Shown here piece after piece: positions 6,896 through 14,140 of a stretch of 14,140 nt of DNA. The notes under the pieces are model-generated. The model ran no database searches. It saw nothing but the letters and a program-made list of their open reading frames with translations, and was not told where the DNA came from. The DNA lies in assembly GCA_904501625.1 (NCBI GenBank), contig CAJGBR010000042.1, positions 1 through 14,140 of the forward strand, given 5' to 3'. Numbering within the stretch: position 1 is the stretch's first letter; each line of letters starts with the position of its first letter. This DNA comes from an uncultured Rikenellaceae bacterium (GTDB lineage Bacteria > Bacteroidota > Bacteroidia > Bacteroidales > Rikenellaceae). The position numbers were made by a program, and so were the translations under genes.

Positions 6896-8884
6896 ATGAA
6901 AAGATACTTATTTTTGATTTTGACAGCCATTACATCGATATCATTGTCGTATGGCCAAGAACGTAAACTGCTAACTATGGAGGATGCAATCCTCAATACT
7001 GCACTTGTTCCTCAACGGTACGTTGTAAAGTGGGGGACAGATGCTAAAGGCAAAACAATCTACGCTGCAGGAACCTCCAATAACGACATTAAATGGGCAT
7101 ACCCTACTAACGGTAAAGCTGCCGAAGTCAAACAAACTAACAAAACAGAGAATAAAACTGCAGACAAGCCTCATTACTATACTAAGGATAATAATCTTTA
7201 TTACGAATTAAACGGAAATAAAGTTGCGATTACTTCTGAGAGTAATCCGAATATCGTCAGTGGTAGCGAGGTAAGCCGTAACGAATTTGGTATTAAAGGT
7301 GGTATTTTCCCCTCACCAGATGGTCTCAGTGTGGCATTCTACCAAAAAGATGTCAGTAAAGTGGCAGATTTCCCACTGCTCGATATTACCACTCGCACAG
7401 GTTCGTTGGTAAACATCAAATATCCTCAAAATGGTCTTCCATCTGAACGCGTATCACTCGGCATCTACAACACCACTAATGGCAAAACCGTATGGTGTAA
7501 AGTTACAGATTTTGATGAAGAACGCTACTTAACCAATATCACTTGGAGTCCTGATGGCAAACTCATTTACATTCAGGTCCTCAACCGAGCACAGAAAGAA
7601 ATGCACCTAAACTCATACTGCGCTGTAACAGGTGAATTCGTAGAACAAGTGTGCATAGATAATGATCCTCGTTATGTAGAGCCTTCATATCCTCTATATT
7701 TCATTGGACAAGATCCTAACCGATTCATATACTCTACCAACGTACGTGACGGATACTGGAATCTTTACCTCTATGAACGTAATGCTAAAACTAATAAGTG
7801 GAACTGCCGACGAATGGTTAATGTTGATGCTGATATTTTCTACCTTGGTCAAGATAGCAAATCGGTATATTACAATTCATTTGAATTCTCACCAGTAGAA
7901 CAACACCTTTGCAAAGTTGATATTAAAAGTGGTAAAACCTTACGTCTTACCAAAGCAAGTGGTTGGCACAATTGTGCACTTTCACCAGATGGCAAATGGT
8001 TCATTGATAGCTACTCATCATTGAAAGTGCCACGTGTAGTCAACATCTCATCTACCGATGGCAAGGTTTGTCGCACTCTTTTTGAGGCTCCGGATCCAAC
8101 TGTAGAGTTCAACTATACAAAGATTGACTTGGGGTCAATAAAAAGTGCAGATGGAAAGTATGATAACTACTATCGACTCATCTATCCCATTGATTTTGAC
8201 CCTGCAAAGAAATATCCTGTGATACTTTATGTTTATGGAGGTCCACATAGCCAAATGGTCAACAATACTTTCTGTGCTAACTTGCGTCGCTGGGAAATGT
8301 ATATGGCTCAACGTGGATATGTTGTCTTTGTGATGGATAATCGTGGAACTCAACATCACGGTGCAGAGTATGAAAAGGCAATCCATAGACAGTGTGGTCA
8401 AGCTGAAATGGCCGACCAAATGAAGGGTATTGAATGGCTCAAATCACACTCTTGGGTTGATGCAGATCGCATTGGTGTTCACGGTTGGAGCTATGGTGGT
8501 TTTATGACAATATCACTCATAACCAACTATCCTGACGTATTCAAGGTTGCTGTTGCCGGAGGCCCTGTTATTGATTGGAAATGGTATGAAGTAATGTATG
8601 GCGAACGCTATATGGAAACAGAGGCAACCAATCCAGAGGGCTTCAAAAAAGTTTCACTCATTAATCAGGCTAAAAACTTGAAAGGAAAGTTGCTAATCTG
8701 TCAAGGAGCTATTGACCCTGTGGTATTGTGGCAACATAGTCTTAGTTTCATTCGTGAGTGCGTAGTGAATAATATTCAAGTTGACTACTTCCCATATCCT
8801 CGCCACGAACATAATGTAATGGGACGCGACCGTGTACATTTGATGAATAAAGTCTCTCAATACTTTGAGGATTATCTTAAATAG
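6896..8884 (+). CDS. Secreted S9-family prolyl peptidase, dipeptidyl peptidase IV-like
   Basis: This 662-residue exported serine peptidase has a signal peptide at residues 1-20 (hydrophobic core, cleavage near SYG/Q). A DPP4-type beta-propeller domain covers about 40-405, with blade motifs such as NITWSPDGKLIYI. An alpha/beta hydrolase domain (peptidase S9) covers about 415-662. The expected catalytic triad is visible: Ser532 in GWSYGGF, Asp607 in GAIDPVV, and His639 in RHEHN. Tyr447 in YVYGGP is the likely oxyanion-hole residue. The double glutamate that binds the substrate amino terminus in classical DPP4 is not seen; the matching place appears to be SRNEFGI (127-133), with a single Glu130. 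Dipeptide-releasing activity is therefore inferred, not certain. It is somewhat shorter than typical DPP4 proteins (over 700 residues). It probably acts in the periplasm or at the cell surface, supplying peptides to the upstream peptide carrier, but it is transcribed separately. Confidence 0.92.
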   Translation: MKRYLFLILTAITSISLSYGQERKLLTMEDAILNTALVPQRYVVKWGTDAKGKTIYAAGTSNNDIKWAYPTNGKAAEVKQTNKTENKTADKPHYYTKDNNLYYELNGNKVAITSESNPNIVSGSEVSRNEFGIKGGIFPSPDGLSVAFYQKDVSKVADFPLLDITTRTGSLVNIKYPQNGLPSERVSLGIYNTTNGKTVWCKVTDFDEERYLTNITWSPDGKLIYIQVLNRAQKEMHLNSYCAVTGEFVEQVCIDNDPRYVEPSYPLYFIGQDPNRFIYSTNVRDGYWNLYLYERNAKTNKWNCRRMVNVDADIFYLGQDSKSVYYNSFEFSPVEQHLCKVDIKSGKTLRLTKASGWHNCALSPDGKWFIDSYSSLKVPRVVNISSTDGKVCRTLFEAPDPTVEFNYTKIDLGSIKSADGKYDNYYRLIYPIDFDPAKKYPVILYVYGGPHSQMVNNTFCANLRRWEMYMAQRGYVVFVMDNRGTQHHGAEYEKAIHRQCGQAEMADQMKGIEWLKSHSWVDADRIGVHGWSYGGFMTISLITNYPDVFKVAVAGGPVIDWKWYEVMYGERYMETEATNPEGFKKVSLINQAKNLKGKLLICQGAIDPVVLWQHSLSFIRECVVNNIQVDYFPYPRHEHNVMGRDRVHLMNKVSQYFEDYLK

Positions 8885-8907
8885 TACTACGGATCATATT
8901 CAAAATT

Positions 8908-8939
8908 AATGGGTAATCACATTTTGGTGATTACCCATT
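8908..8939 (+). terminator. Intrinsic terminator after the S9 peptidase gene
   Basis: A 13-bp perfect stem (AATGGGTAATCAC / GTGATTACCCATT) with a 6-base loop lies 23 bp past the stop codon and is followed by TTTG. It fits a rho-independent terminator on the plus strand. Confidence 0.85.
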
Positions 8940-8944
8940 TTTGT

Positions 8945-9098
8945 GTTGGTATTGCAAAGAAATCCACTATTGTCAGAATTTAGTTTGATAAAAAGATGTG
9001 AAAAATGATGTGACGATATAGAGTGTATATTGATGTTTTTTGCCTATTTAGAGGTCTGAAATGCGTATCACAGTGGGCGTAAAAATAGGCGTAAAAAC
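8945..9098. other. Intergenic stretch with tRNA 3'-end duplication and tandem 12-bp-period repeat
   Basis: No gene is seen here. Two items stand out. GAGGTCTGAA at 9051-9060 repeats exactly the bases at 9138-9147, which are the tRNA-Cys 3' end plus its flanking base on the opposite strand. GGCGTAAAAA occurs twice, at 9076-9085 and 9088-9097. A 22-codon frame from 9061 to 9126 covers the latter but is too short to call a gene. The arrangement resembles a leftover integrase attachment region beside a tRNA, which is an inference. Confidence 0.3.
9051..9060. repeat. Direct repeat of the tRNA-Cys 3' end, possible att remnant
   Basis: GAGGTCTGAA here is identical to 9138-9147, which lies in the acceptor stem and 3' edge of the tRNA-Cys gene. 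Tyrosine recombinases of integrating elements commonly use tRNA 3' ends as attachment cores and leave such copies. No integrase gene is present in the window. Confidence 0.3.
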
Positions 9099-9137
9099 AA
9101 AAAAGATGCACTACAATATCTTGTAACGCATCTTTTT
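9099..9137 (-). terminator. Intrinsic terminator of the tRNA-Cys transcript
   Basis: On the minus strand AAAAAGATGC pairs with GCATCTTTTT, with an inner TACAA/TTGTA stem after a short mismatch and a GATA loop, followed by a run of T and then GTTTTTAC. It begins 2 bases after the end of the tRNA, so it ends a single-tRNA transcript. Confidence 0.8.
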
Positions 9138-9138
9138 G

Positions 9139-9209
9139 AGGTCTGAAGCGGAATCGAACCGCTGTAGGAGGTTTTGCAGACCTCTGCCTAACCGCTCGGC
9201 CATCAGACC
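9139..9209 (-). tRNA. tRNA-Cys (anticodon GCA)
   Basis: The minus strand folds into a full cloverleaf: acceptor GGTCTGA/TCAGACC, D arm with AGCGGTTA, anticodon arm GAGGT-CTGCAAA-ACCTC with anticodon GCA, and T arm AGCGG-TTCGATT-CCGCT. The discriminator base is T, as expected for cysteine tRNA. The CCA end is not encoded. The gene is monocistronic, with its own promoter and terminator. Confidence 0.97.
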
Positions 9210-9245
9210 ATAATTATCATACAAACCACTCCCAGTTTGCGTCTG

Positions 9246-9276
9246 CAAAGGTAATGGTTATTTTTTTATTTCCAAA
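9246..9276 (-). promoter_or_regulatory. Bacteroidetes promoter for tRNA-Cys
   Basis: Read on the minus strand, TTTG (9276-9273) is followed after 19 bp by a perfect TACCTTTG (9253-9246), about 36 bp before the tRNA 5' end at 9209. Both boxes and the spacing match the phylum consensus. Confidence 0.8.
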
Positions 9277-9313
9277 CCTTTTTGCAGGATTTTTTTATTA
9301 CAACTAAATTCTA

Positions 9314-9321
9314 TATCTTTG
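9314..9321 (+). promoter_or_regulatory. Bacteroidetes -7 element (TATCTTTG) for the dprA-tatD unit
   Basis: TATCTTTG is a full TAnnTTTG match 25 bp before the ATG at 9347. At the -33 distance only a T-run is present; the nearest TTTG (9281-9284) is about 10 bp too far upstream. The leader would be short and without a Shine-Dalgarno sequence. Confidence 0.6.
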
Positions 9322-9346
9322 GAAATCTATTTTAAATCCTCGTTTT

Positions 9347-10462
9347 ATGCTTATACACGATGTAGCATTGTCAATGATTCACGAACTTGGTGTTGCACGA
9401 ATTCATCGTTTGCTTGACCATTTTGGTTCGGCAGAGAGCGTATTCGGTGCTACAGTTGAGGAACTTGTCGGGCAACTCGGATTTCCTCACGAGACCGCAG
9501 AATATATATGTATGCAATTGAATCGTAAAGATTTACAGTTGCAGGCTCAGTCTGAATTGGATTTTCTTGCACACAATAATGCACGAGCAATTTCTATTGC
9601 TGATGCTGATTATCCATATAGATTGAAAGAGTGTGTAGATGCTCCGACCGTTTTGTATGTTAAGGGAGATTTGGATTTGAATTGCGAACACTTTGTTTCG
9701 ATTGTTGGTACGCGTAGATTTACTAAGTATGGAGAGGAATTCTGTGAAGAATTTATGCACGAACTTTCCGAACTTGTTCCAGATGCAGTCATAGTTAGCG
9801 GACTCGCTTATGGAATTGATATAAAGGCTGAGATTGCTGCCCATAAGTACGGATTGAGAACGGTCAGTGTCGTCGCCAATAATTTGAGAGGAGTAACTCC
9901 GACTGCACATCTGAATCATCTGAGAAGTTTTATCGAAGCTGGCGGTGCTGTGTTGACCGAGATGTCGACACTTGAACAAACCATACAATCGAGTTTTTTG
10001 AGACGCAACAGAATAATTGCCGGTCTTTCGGACGGAACGTTAGTTGTAGAATCACATTTCAAAGGTGGGGCATTGTCTACGGCTCGTTGTGCTATGGAAT
10101 ACAATCGTGAGGTTATGGCTGTTCCCGGTCGTGTGAAAGATGATGCCTCGGAGGGGTGTAATGATTTAATCCGCAAAGGTGTAGCTCAACTGGTTTTGAG
10201 TGCAGAACATCTAGCATATACTCTGGGTTGGAAACACTGTGTTAAAAATGATAACAGAAGGGGAAAAACAGAATTCAGCGTAGATCTATCTACAGAGGAG
10301 AAACTTGTATATGAAGCAATCGGTGCAACGACAGCTACTCCGCTTGATTTGATTGTAGCTACATCTGGGCTCTCCGTACAGATGGTTTCAGTATTGTTAG
10401 TGTCGCTTGAGATGAAGAATCTTATCAGACCGATTGCGGGTAATCAATATATTAGATCTTAG
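9347..10462 (+). CDS. dprA: DNA-processing protein DprA
   Basis: This 371-residue cytoplasmic protein is known in other bacteria to bind incoming single-stranded DNA during transformation and load RecA. An N-terminal helix-hairpin-helix-like region (about 1-60) precedes a Rossmann-like DprA core (about 80-290) with IVGTRR (119-124), SGLAYGID (151-158), FLRRNRIIAGLS (217-228), GGALSTA (240-246) and VPGR (259-262). A C-terminal winged-helix domain follows (about 313-371, STEEKLVYEAIG to NQYIRS). All three parts and the total length are normal for the family. The ATG start places the first family-like helix right at the N terminus and lies 25 bp after a -7 box. tatD follows after only 3 bp, so the two are likely co-transcribed. 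dprA is widespread even in bacteria not known to be competent, so competence is not shown by this gene alone. Confidence 0.95.
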   Translation: MLIHDVALSMIHELGVARIHRLLDHFGSAESVFGATVEELVGQLGFPHETAEYICMQLNRKDLQLQAQSELDFLAHNNARAISIADADYPYRLKECVDAPTVLYVKGDLDLNCEHFVSIVGTRRFTKYGEEFCEEFMHELSELVPDAVIVSGLAYGIDIKAEIAAHKYGLRTVSVVANNLRGVTPTAHLNHLRSFIEAGGAVLTEMSTLEQTIQSSFLRRNRIIAGLSDGTLVVESHFKGGALSTARCAMEYNREVMAVPGRVKDDASEGCNDLIRKGVAQLVLSAEHLAYTLGWKHCVKNDNRRGKTEFSVDLSTEEKLVYEAIGATTATPLDLIVATSGLSVQMVSVLLVSLEMKNLIRPIAGNQYIRS

Positions 10463-10465
10463 ATT

Positions 10466-11248
10466 ATGTACTTTATAGATACTCATTCTCATTTGTTTGA
10501 TTCGGCATTTGATTCGGATCGAGATTTAACAGTTCAGCGTGCAATTGATGTCGGCGTAAAGAAAATTGTGATGCCAGCAGTAGATTCGAGTTCCTATGTA
10601 GGAATGTTTGCACTGAAGAACTCTTATCCCGAAGTGTTCTATTTATTAGCAGGATTGCATCCAACGTCGGTTAACGAGATGGCAAATTGGCAAGATGAAT
10701 TGGCCCTTGTCGAAAGATTAATAAGAGACTCAGACAAGCCATTTGTAGGTATTGGCGAGGTGGGATTGGATCTGTATTGGGATAAGGAACATATCGAAGA
10801 ACAGAAGTTAGCACTTTGCTGTCAGTTGGATTTGGCCTTGGACTTTGATTTGCCCGTAGTATTTCACACGAGAGATGCATTCCCTCAGACTATTGATCTG
10901 CTTGAACAGTATAGAGGATGCGGATTGAAGGGGATTTTTCATAGTTTTTCGGGTAGTTATGATGATTATCAGGTGTTACGTTCAATGGGAGATTTTTTAT
11001 TCGGAGTCGGTGGGGTAGTGACCTATAAACGTTCGAGTGTAGCAGAAGTAGTTTGTCAGTTGCCGCTTGAGGAGTTGGTTCTTGAGACCGATGCACCGTA
11101 TTTGTCGCCTGTGCCTATGCGAGGAAAGCGAAACGAGTCGTCGTACACGATACATACAGCACAATTTTTGGCACAACTCAAATCCGTAGATGTTTCGGTC
11201 GTAGCGGAAATAACTACACATAACGCTGAACGAATGTTTCGGATATAA
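10466..11248 (+). CDS. tatD: TatD-family metal-dependent deoxyribonuclease
   Basis: This 260-residue protein of the amidohydrolase-fold TatD family is predicted to be a cytoplasmic divalent-metal nuclease acting on DNA 3' ends. The metal ligands are all in place: H7 and H9 in DTHSHL, E98 in GIGEVGLD, H134 in VVFHTRDA, H159 in FHSFSGS and D209 in LETDAPYL. Length is standard and nothing is truncated. It starts 3 bp after the dprA stop codon with no room for a promoter, so it is probably translated from the dprA transcript. Pairing with a DNA-processing gene fits a role in DNA turnover, but in-vivo roles of TatD proteins vary. The transcript ends at the bidirectional terminator shared with the convergent infB. 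Confidence 0.94.
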   Translation: MYFIDTHSHLFDSAFDSDRDLTVQRAIDVGVKKIVMPAVDSSSYVGMFALKNSYPEVFYLLAGLHPTSVNEMANWQDELALVERLIRDSDKPFVGIGEVGLDLYWDKEHIEEQKLALCCQLDLALDFDLPVVFHTRDAFPQTIDLLEQYRGCGLKGIFHSFSGSYDDYQVLRSMGDFLFGVGGVVTYKRSSVAEVVCQLPLEELVLETDAPYLSPVPMRGKRNESSYTIHTAQFLAQLKSVDVSVVAEITTHNAERMFRI

Positions 11249-11280
11249 CCAGATGTGCGTGATTGTTTATATCAAAAATA

Positions 11281-11311
11281 AAAATCCCGGTTCTTTTGGA
11301 GCCGGGATTTT
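11281..11311. terminator. Bidirectional terminator between tatD and infB
   Basis: AAAATCCCGG and CCGGGATTTT form a 10-bp perfect stem, with further partial pairing inside (TTC/GGA). A run of T follows on the plus strand, and a T-rich stretch (ATTTTTATTTTTGA) follows on the minus strand. It lies 32 bp after tatD and 24 bp after infB, two converging genes, so it serves both. Confidence 0.88.
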
Positions 11312-11335
11312 TTACATTCAAATATTGTTGTGCAA

Positions 11336-14110
11336 TTATTTTTTGCGGGCAACTTCAACTTGTTCGTAACCTTCGATAATATCGCCAATCTTGATATCGT
11401 TGAAGTTCTCGATATTAAGACCACATTCCATACCGTTGGTAACCTCTTTAGCATCATCTTTGAATCTCTTCAGTGAACCCAGACGGCCTGTGTAGATAAC
11501 GATGCCATCGCGGATTACGCGTACTGACGTGTTGCGGGTAATCTTACCTTCGCGTACGATACAGCCTGCAATGGTGCCGACTTTCGAAATCTTGAATGTC
11601 TCGAGTACCTCAACCGAACAAACAATTTCTTCTTTGAATTCAGGTTCGAGCATACCTTCGATTGCATCTTTGATTTCGTTAATAGCATCGTAGATGATTG
11701 AGTAAAGACGAATTTCGATCTCTTCTTTTTCTGCCAGTCGGCGGGCACTTGCAGATGGACGCACCTGGAAACCTACGATTACGGCATTTGATGCTGCAGC
11801 CAAAAGCACGTCTGATTCAGAGATTGCACCGACAGCCTTATGGATAACGTTAACCTGAACTGTCTCTTTCGAGAGTTTGATTAATGAGTCAGTTAACGCT
11901 TCGATTGAACCGTCTACGTCCCCTTTAACAATGATATTCAGCTCCTTGAAACTACCGATTGCTATGCGGCGTCCGATTTCATCAAGGGTAATGTGTTTTT
12001 GTGTTTTAAGACCCTGCATACGTTGCAGTTGTTCGCGTTTGTTTGCAATTTCGCGTGCAGATCTTTCATCTTCCATCACATTGAATGTGTCCCCTGCTTG
12101 AGGGGCTCCGTTGAGTCCCAATACGAGAACAGGTGTCGACGGAGGTGCTACGGTAACTTTTTTGCCGTGTTCGTTGAACATTGCCTTAACGCGGCCCGAG
12201 TAGATTCCTGAAAGAATGACGTCGCCAACGTGCAGTGTACCGTTCTGAACCAAAACTGTTGCAACATAACCACGACCTTTGTCGAGTGACGATTCGATAA
12301 TTGCGCCGTTAGCTTTACGATCTGGATTTGCTTTGAGGTTAAGGAATTCAGCCTCGAGCAATACCTTTTCGAGCAGTTTGTCGAGATTCAGTCCTTGTTT
12401 TGCAGAGATATCCTGTGATTGATATTTACCTCCCCAATCTTCAACAAGGTAGTTCATATTGGCGAGTTCTTCCTTGATTTTATCCGGATTTGCACTCGGT
12501 TTATCAATTTTGTTAATTGCAAATACCATCGGAACACCTGCAGCTGTTGCGTGGTTGATTGCTTCAACTGTTTGCGGCATTACGTTGTCATCGGCTGCGA
12601 CGATAATAATCGCTACGTCTGTGATTTTGGCACCACGTGCACGCATTGCTGTAAAGGCTTCGTGACCCGGAGTGTCAAGGAATGTAATCTGTTTTCCGTT
12701 ACACATTACACTATATGCACCGATGTGTTGTGTGATACCACCAGCTTCACCCGCCGTAACATTTGTTTTTCTGATGTTATCGAGCAGCGATGTTTTACCG
12801 TGGTCAACGTGTCCCATAACGGTAACAATTGGAGGACGGTCCTGTAAGTCAACTTCGTTGTCAACTTCAGTTTCGATTGCCTCTTGAATTTCAACGGATA
12901 CGAATTCTACTTTGAATCCGAATTCTTCGGCTACAACTACCAGTGCTTCAGCGTCAAGACGTTGATTGATAGATACCATCAAACCGAGATTCATACAAGC
13001 AGTGATTACGTCCGTAACGGCTACGTCCATCATTGTTGCCAATTCACTAACCGTAACAAATTCGGTTACCTTCAGTATTGAACGTTCTTGCTGTTCACGT
13101 TCTTGTTCTTCCAGCATTCTGTTGGATACGGCATCGCGTTTATCCTTGCGGTACTTTGAACTCTTCGATTTGGCTCCTTTAGCTGTAAGGCGTGCCAAGG
13201 TATCTTTAATTTGTTTTTGAACTTCCTCGTCACTGATTTCCTGTGGGATTACAGGTTTCGGTTTGGGTTGTTTCTCCTTTTTCTTGTTAGGATTTTTATT
13301 TCCTTGGGGTTGATTTGGTTGAGGTTTGCTTGCTACACGATCCTTGTTCGGCTGAGACTGTTGAGGTTGTTGTTTTGTAATGTCAACCTTATCCTTAACA
13401 ATTCTCTTACGTTTTTCACGTTTTTTACCGCTGTGTTCTTCACGTTTTTTCGAGAAATCGTTCAGGTCAATTTTACCCAAAACCTTAGGTCCAGCAATCG
13501 TATTAGCCGAATCGGTTCTGAAAACATTGTCCTGTTGTTCGGCCATTCGTTGGTCATAGGTCTTGTTTTGTGCCTCAGAGCTTGCAATTGGCTGTGGCTT
13601 CGGAGCCTCGGATTGAGGTTTCGGAGCAATCGTTTTAGGCTCTTCTTTTTTTACTTTAGGTTGTTTTTCAGTCTTTTCGACTTTATCAGCCTTTTTATCA
13701 CGATTTTTATCTCGACGATCGCGATTTGCGTCTTTGGATTTATTCTGATCCAGATCAATTTTTCCTAAGACCTTAGGTCTCTGAATTTGACGCGAATCAG
13801 ACGTGATTGTATTCGATTTAATCAGAACCTCTTTATTGAAATCATTATCCTTCTTTTCGGGTTCAGTCACCGCGTCAAGAGTGATAGTTTCATTCTTTTG
13901 TCCGATTTTTTTACGAATATTTATTCCTTCCACACTTTTCCCACCGAACTCTTTGTTTATGATTTCGTATACTGGGGGTTCGATGATTGTACTCGGGGAG
14001 TTTTCAATCTTGATACCCTTCTTTTCCAAGAAGTCTACGATGGTCGATTGCCCGACTTTGAGTTGTCGTGCTATGATATTGAGTCTTAACTTTTTTTCTG
14101 GTACTGCCAT
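11336..14110 (-). CDS. infB: Translation initiation factor IF-2
   Basis: This 924-residue GTPase places initiator tRNA on the 30S subunit and promotes subunit joining. It has a small N-terminal IF2_N-like domain (about 6-55), then a long Lys/Gln/Pro-rich linker (about 65-340). A second IF2_N-like domain (about 346-400) precedes the G domain (from about 425) with all motifs: G1 GHVDHGKT (433-440), G2 GGIT (457-460), G3 DTPGHE (479-484), G4 NKID (533-536), G5 SAK (569-571). Domain II, domain III and the C-terminal tRNA-binding barrel follow and end at ARKK. The linker holds the motif PKVLGKIDL twice (112-120 and 208-216). The ATG at 14110 starts the IF2_N domain directly. No promoter is visible in the 30 bases upstream, so it is probably co-transcribed with a gene beyond the window; nusA is the usual neighbour, which cannot be checked here. 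Confidence 0.97.
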   Translation of the reverse strand: MAVPEKKLRLNIIARQLKVGQSTIVDFLEKKGIKIENSPSTIIEPPVYEIINKEFGGKSVEGINIRKKIGQKNETITLDAVTEPEKKDNDFNKEVLIKSNTITSDSRQIQRPKVLGKIDLDQNKSKDANRDRRDKNRDKKADKVEKTEKQPKVKKEEPKTIAPKPQSEAPKPQPIASSEAQNKTYDQRMAEQQDNVFRTDSANTIAGPKVLGKIDLNDFSKKREEHSGKKREKRKRIVKDKVDITKQQPQQSQPNKDRVASKPQPNQPQGNKNPNKKKEKQPKPKPVIPQEISDEEVQKQIKDTLARLTAKGAKSKSSKYRKDKRDAVSNRMLEEQEREQQERSILKVTEFVTVSELATMMDVAVTDVITACMNLGLMVSINQRLDAEALVVVAEEFGFKVEFVSVEIQEAIETEVDNEVDLQDRPPIVTVMGHVDHGKTSLLDNIRKTNVTAGEAGGITQHIGAYSVMCNGKQITFLDTPGHEAFTAMRARGAKITDVAIIIVAADDNVMPQTVEAINHATAAGVPMVFAINKIDKPSANPDKIKEELANMNYLVEDWGGKYQSQDISAKQGLNLDKLLEKVLLEAEFLNLKANPDRKANGAIIESSLDKGRGYVATVLVQNGTLHVGDVILSGIYSGRVKAMFNEHGKKVTVAPPSTPVLVLGLNGAPQAGDTFNVMEDERSAREIANKREQLQRMQGLKTQKHITLDEIGRRIAIGSFKELNIIVKGDVDGSIEALTDSLIKLSKETVQVNVIHKAVGAISESDVLLAAASNAVIVGFQVRPSASARRLAEKEEIEIRLYSIIYDAINEIKDAIEGMLEPEFKEEIVCSVEVLETFKISKVGTIAGCIVREGKITRNTSVRVIRDGIVIYTGRLGSLKRFKDDAKEVTNGMECGLNIENFNDIKIGDIIEGYEQVEVARKK

Positions 14111-14140
14111 ACGATTTTGTTTTTGTTGATTCTTCTCGTT

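Noticed and set aside
9061..9126. 22-codon open frame (MRITVGVKIG...) as a small gene or integrase tail
   Set aside because: It is too short, its final part falls inside the tRNA terminator hairpin, and no integrase catalytic motif lies nearby. The repeat it covers is reported separately.
9533..9988. 151-codon minus-strand open frame opposite dprA
   Set aside because: It lies wholly inside dprA, whose motifs (IVGTRR, SGLAYGID) are unmistakable in the plus frame. The antisense product has no recognisable domain.
12419..12847. 142-codon plus-strand open frame opposite infB
   Set aside because: It is antisense to the GTPase domain of IF-2. The product is Cys/Thr/Val-rich with no domain and no promoter.
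13211..13768. 185-codon plus-strand open frame opposite infB
   Set aside because: It is the antisense of the Lys/Gln-rich IF-2 linker, where lysine codons read as Phe/Leu/Ser on the other strand. The protein is a low-complexity Phe/Leu/Arg mix with no family marks, and infB is certain here.

Overview
The window reads as a chromosomal segment from a Bacteroidota member, most likely order Bacteroidales. The evidence is the repeated Bacteroidetes-type promoter hexamer set (-7 TAnnTTTG, in two cases with a TTTG about 19-20 bp upstream), the lack of Shine-Dalgarno sequences before starts, outer-membrane proteins that join a carboxypeptidase-regulatory-like domain to a TonB-receptor-like barrel, and an initiation factor 2 with a long basic N-terminal linker. 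No replicon, prophage or CRISPR signature was seen.

Layout from left to right. (1) Positions 1-4290, minus strand: two tandem paralogous outer-membrane receptor-like proteins. The downstream copy (1-1133) is cut by the window edge, and the upstream copy (1333-4290) is complete. A strong hairpin terminator (1291-1320) lies between them and each has its own -7 promoter element, so they look like separate transcription units. (2) Positions 4291-4871: an AT-rich intergenic stretch with an unexplained 103-codon open frame and two small hairpins. (3) Positions 4872-6713, plus: a POT/PTR2-family peptide transporter with unusual insertions, ended by a 17-bp perfect terminator hairpin. (4) Positions 6896-8884, plus: a secreted S9-family (DPP4-like) peptidase with its own promoter and terminator. 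(5) Positions 8885-9346: a gap holding a minus-strand tRNA-Cys(GCA) with promoter and terminator, next to a short duplication of the tRNA 3' end that may be an integration scar. (6) Positions 9347-11248, plus: dprA and tatD, 3 bp apart, probably one operon. (7) Positions 11336-14110, minus: infB, converging on tatD across a bidirectional terminator.

Functionally, the S9 peptidase and the peptide transporter form a plausible pair: an exported peptidase releases short peptides in the periplasm and a proton-coupled carrier imports them. This is inferred from adjacency, since each has its own terminator. The outer-membrane paralogs may handle uptake of larger substrates, but no SusD-like partner is visible and the substrate is unknown. 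dprA (single-stranded DNA handling in transformation), tatD (metal-dependent nuclease) and infB (translation initiation) are housekeeping genes. I found no convincing new multi-gene system. The items most worth checking are the transporter's large TM9-TM10 insertion, the possible attachment-site scar beside the tRNA, and the orphan open frame before the transporter.
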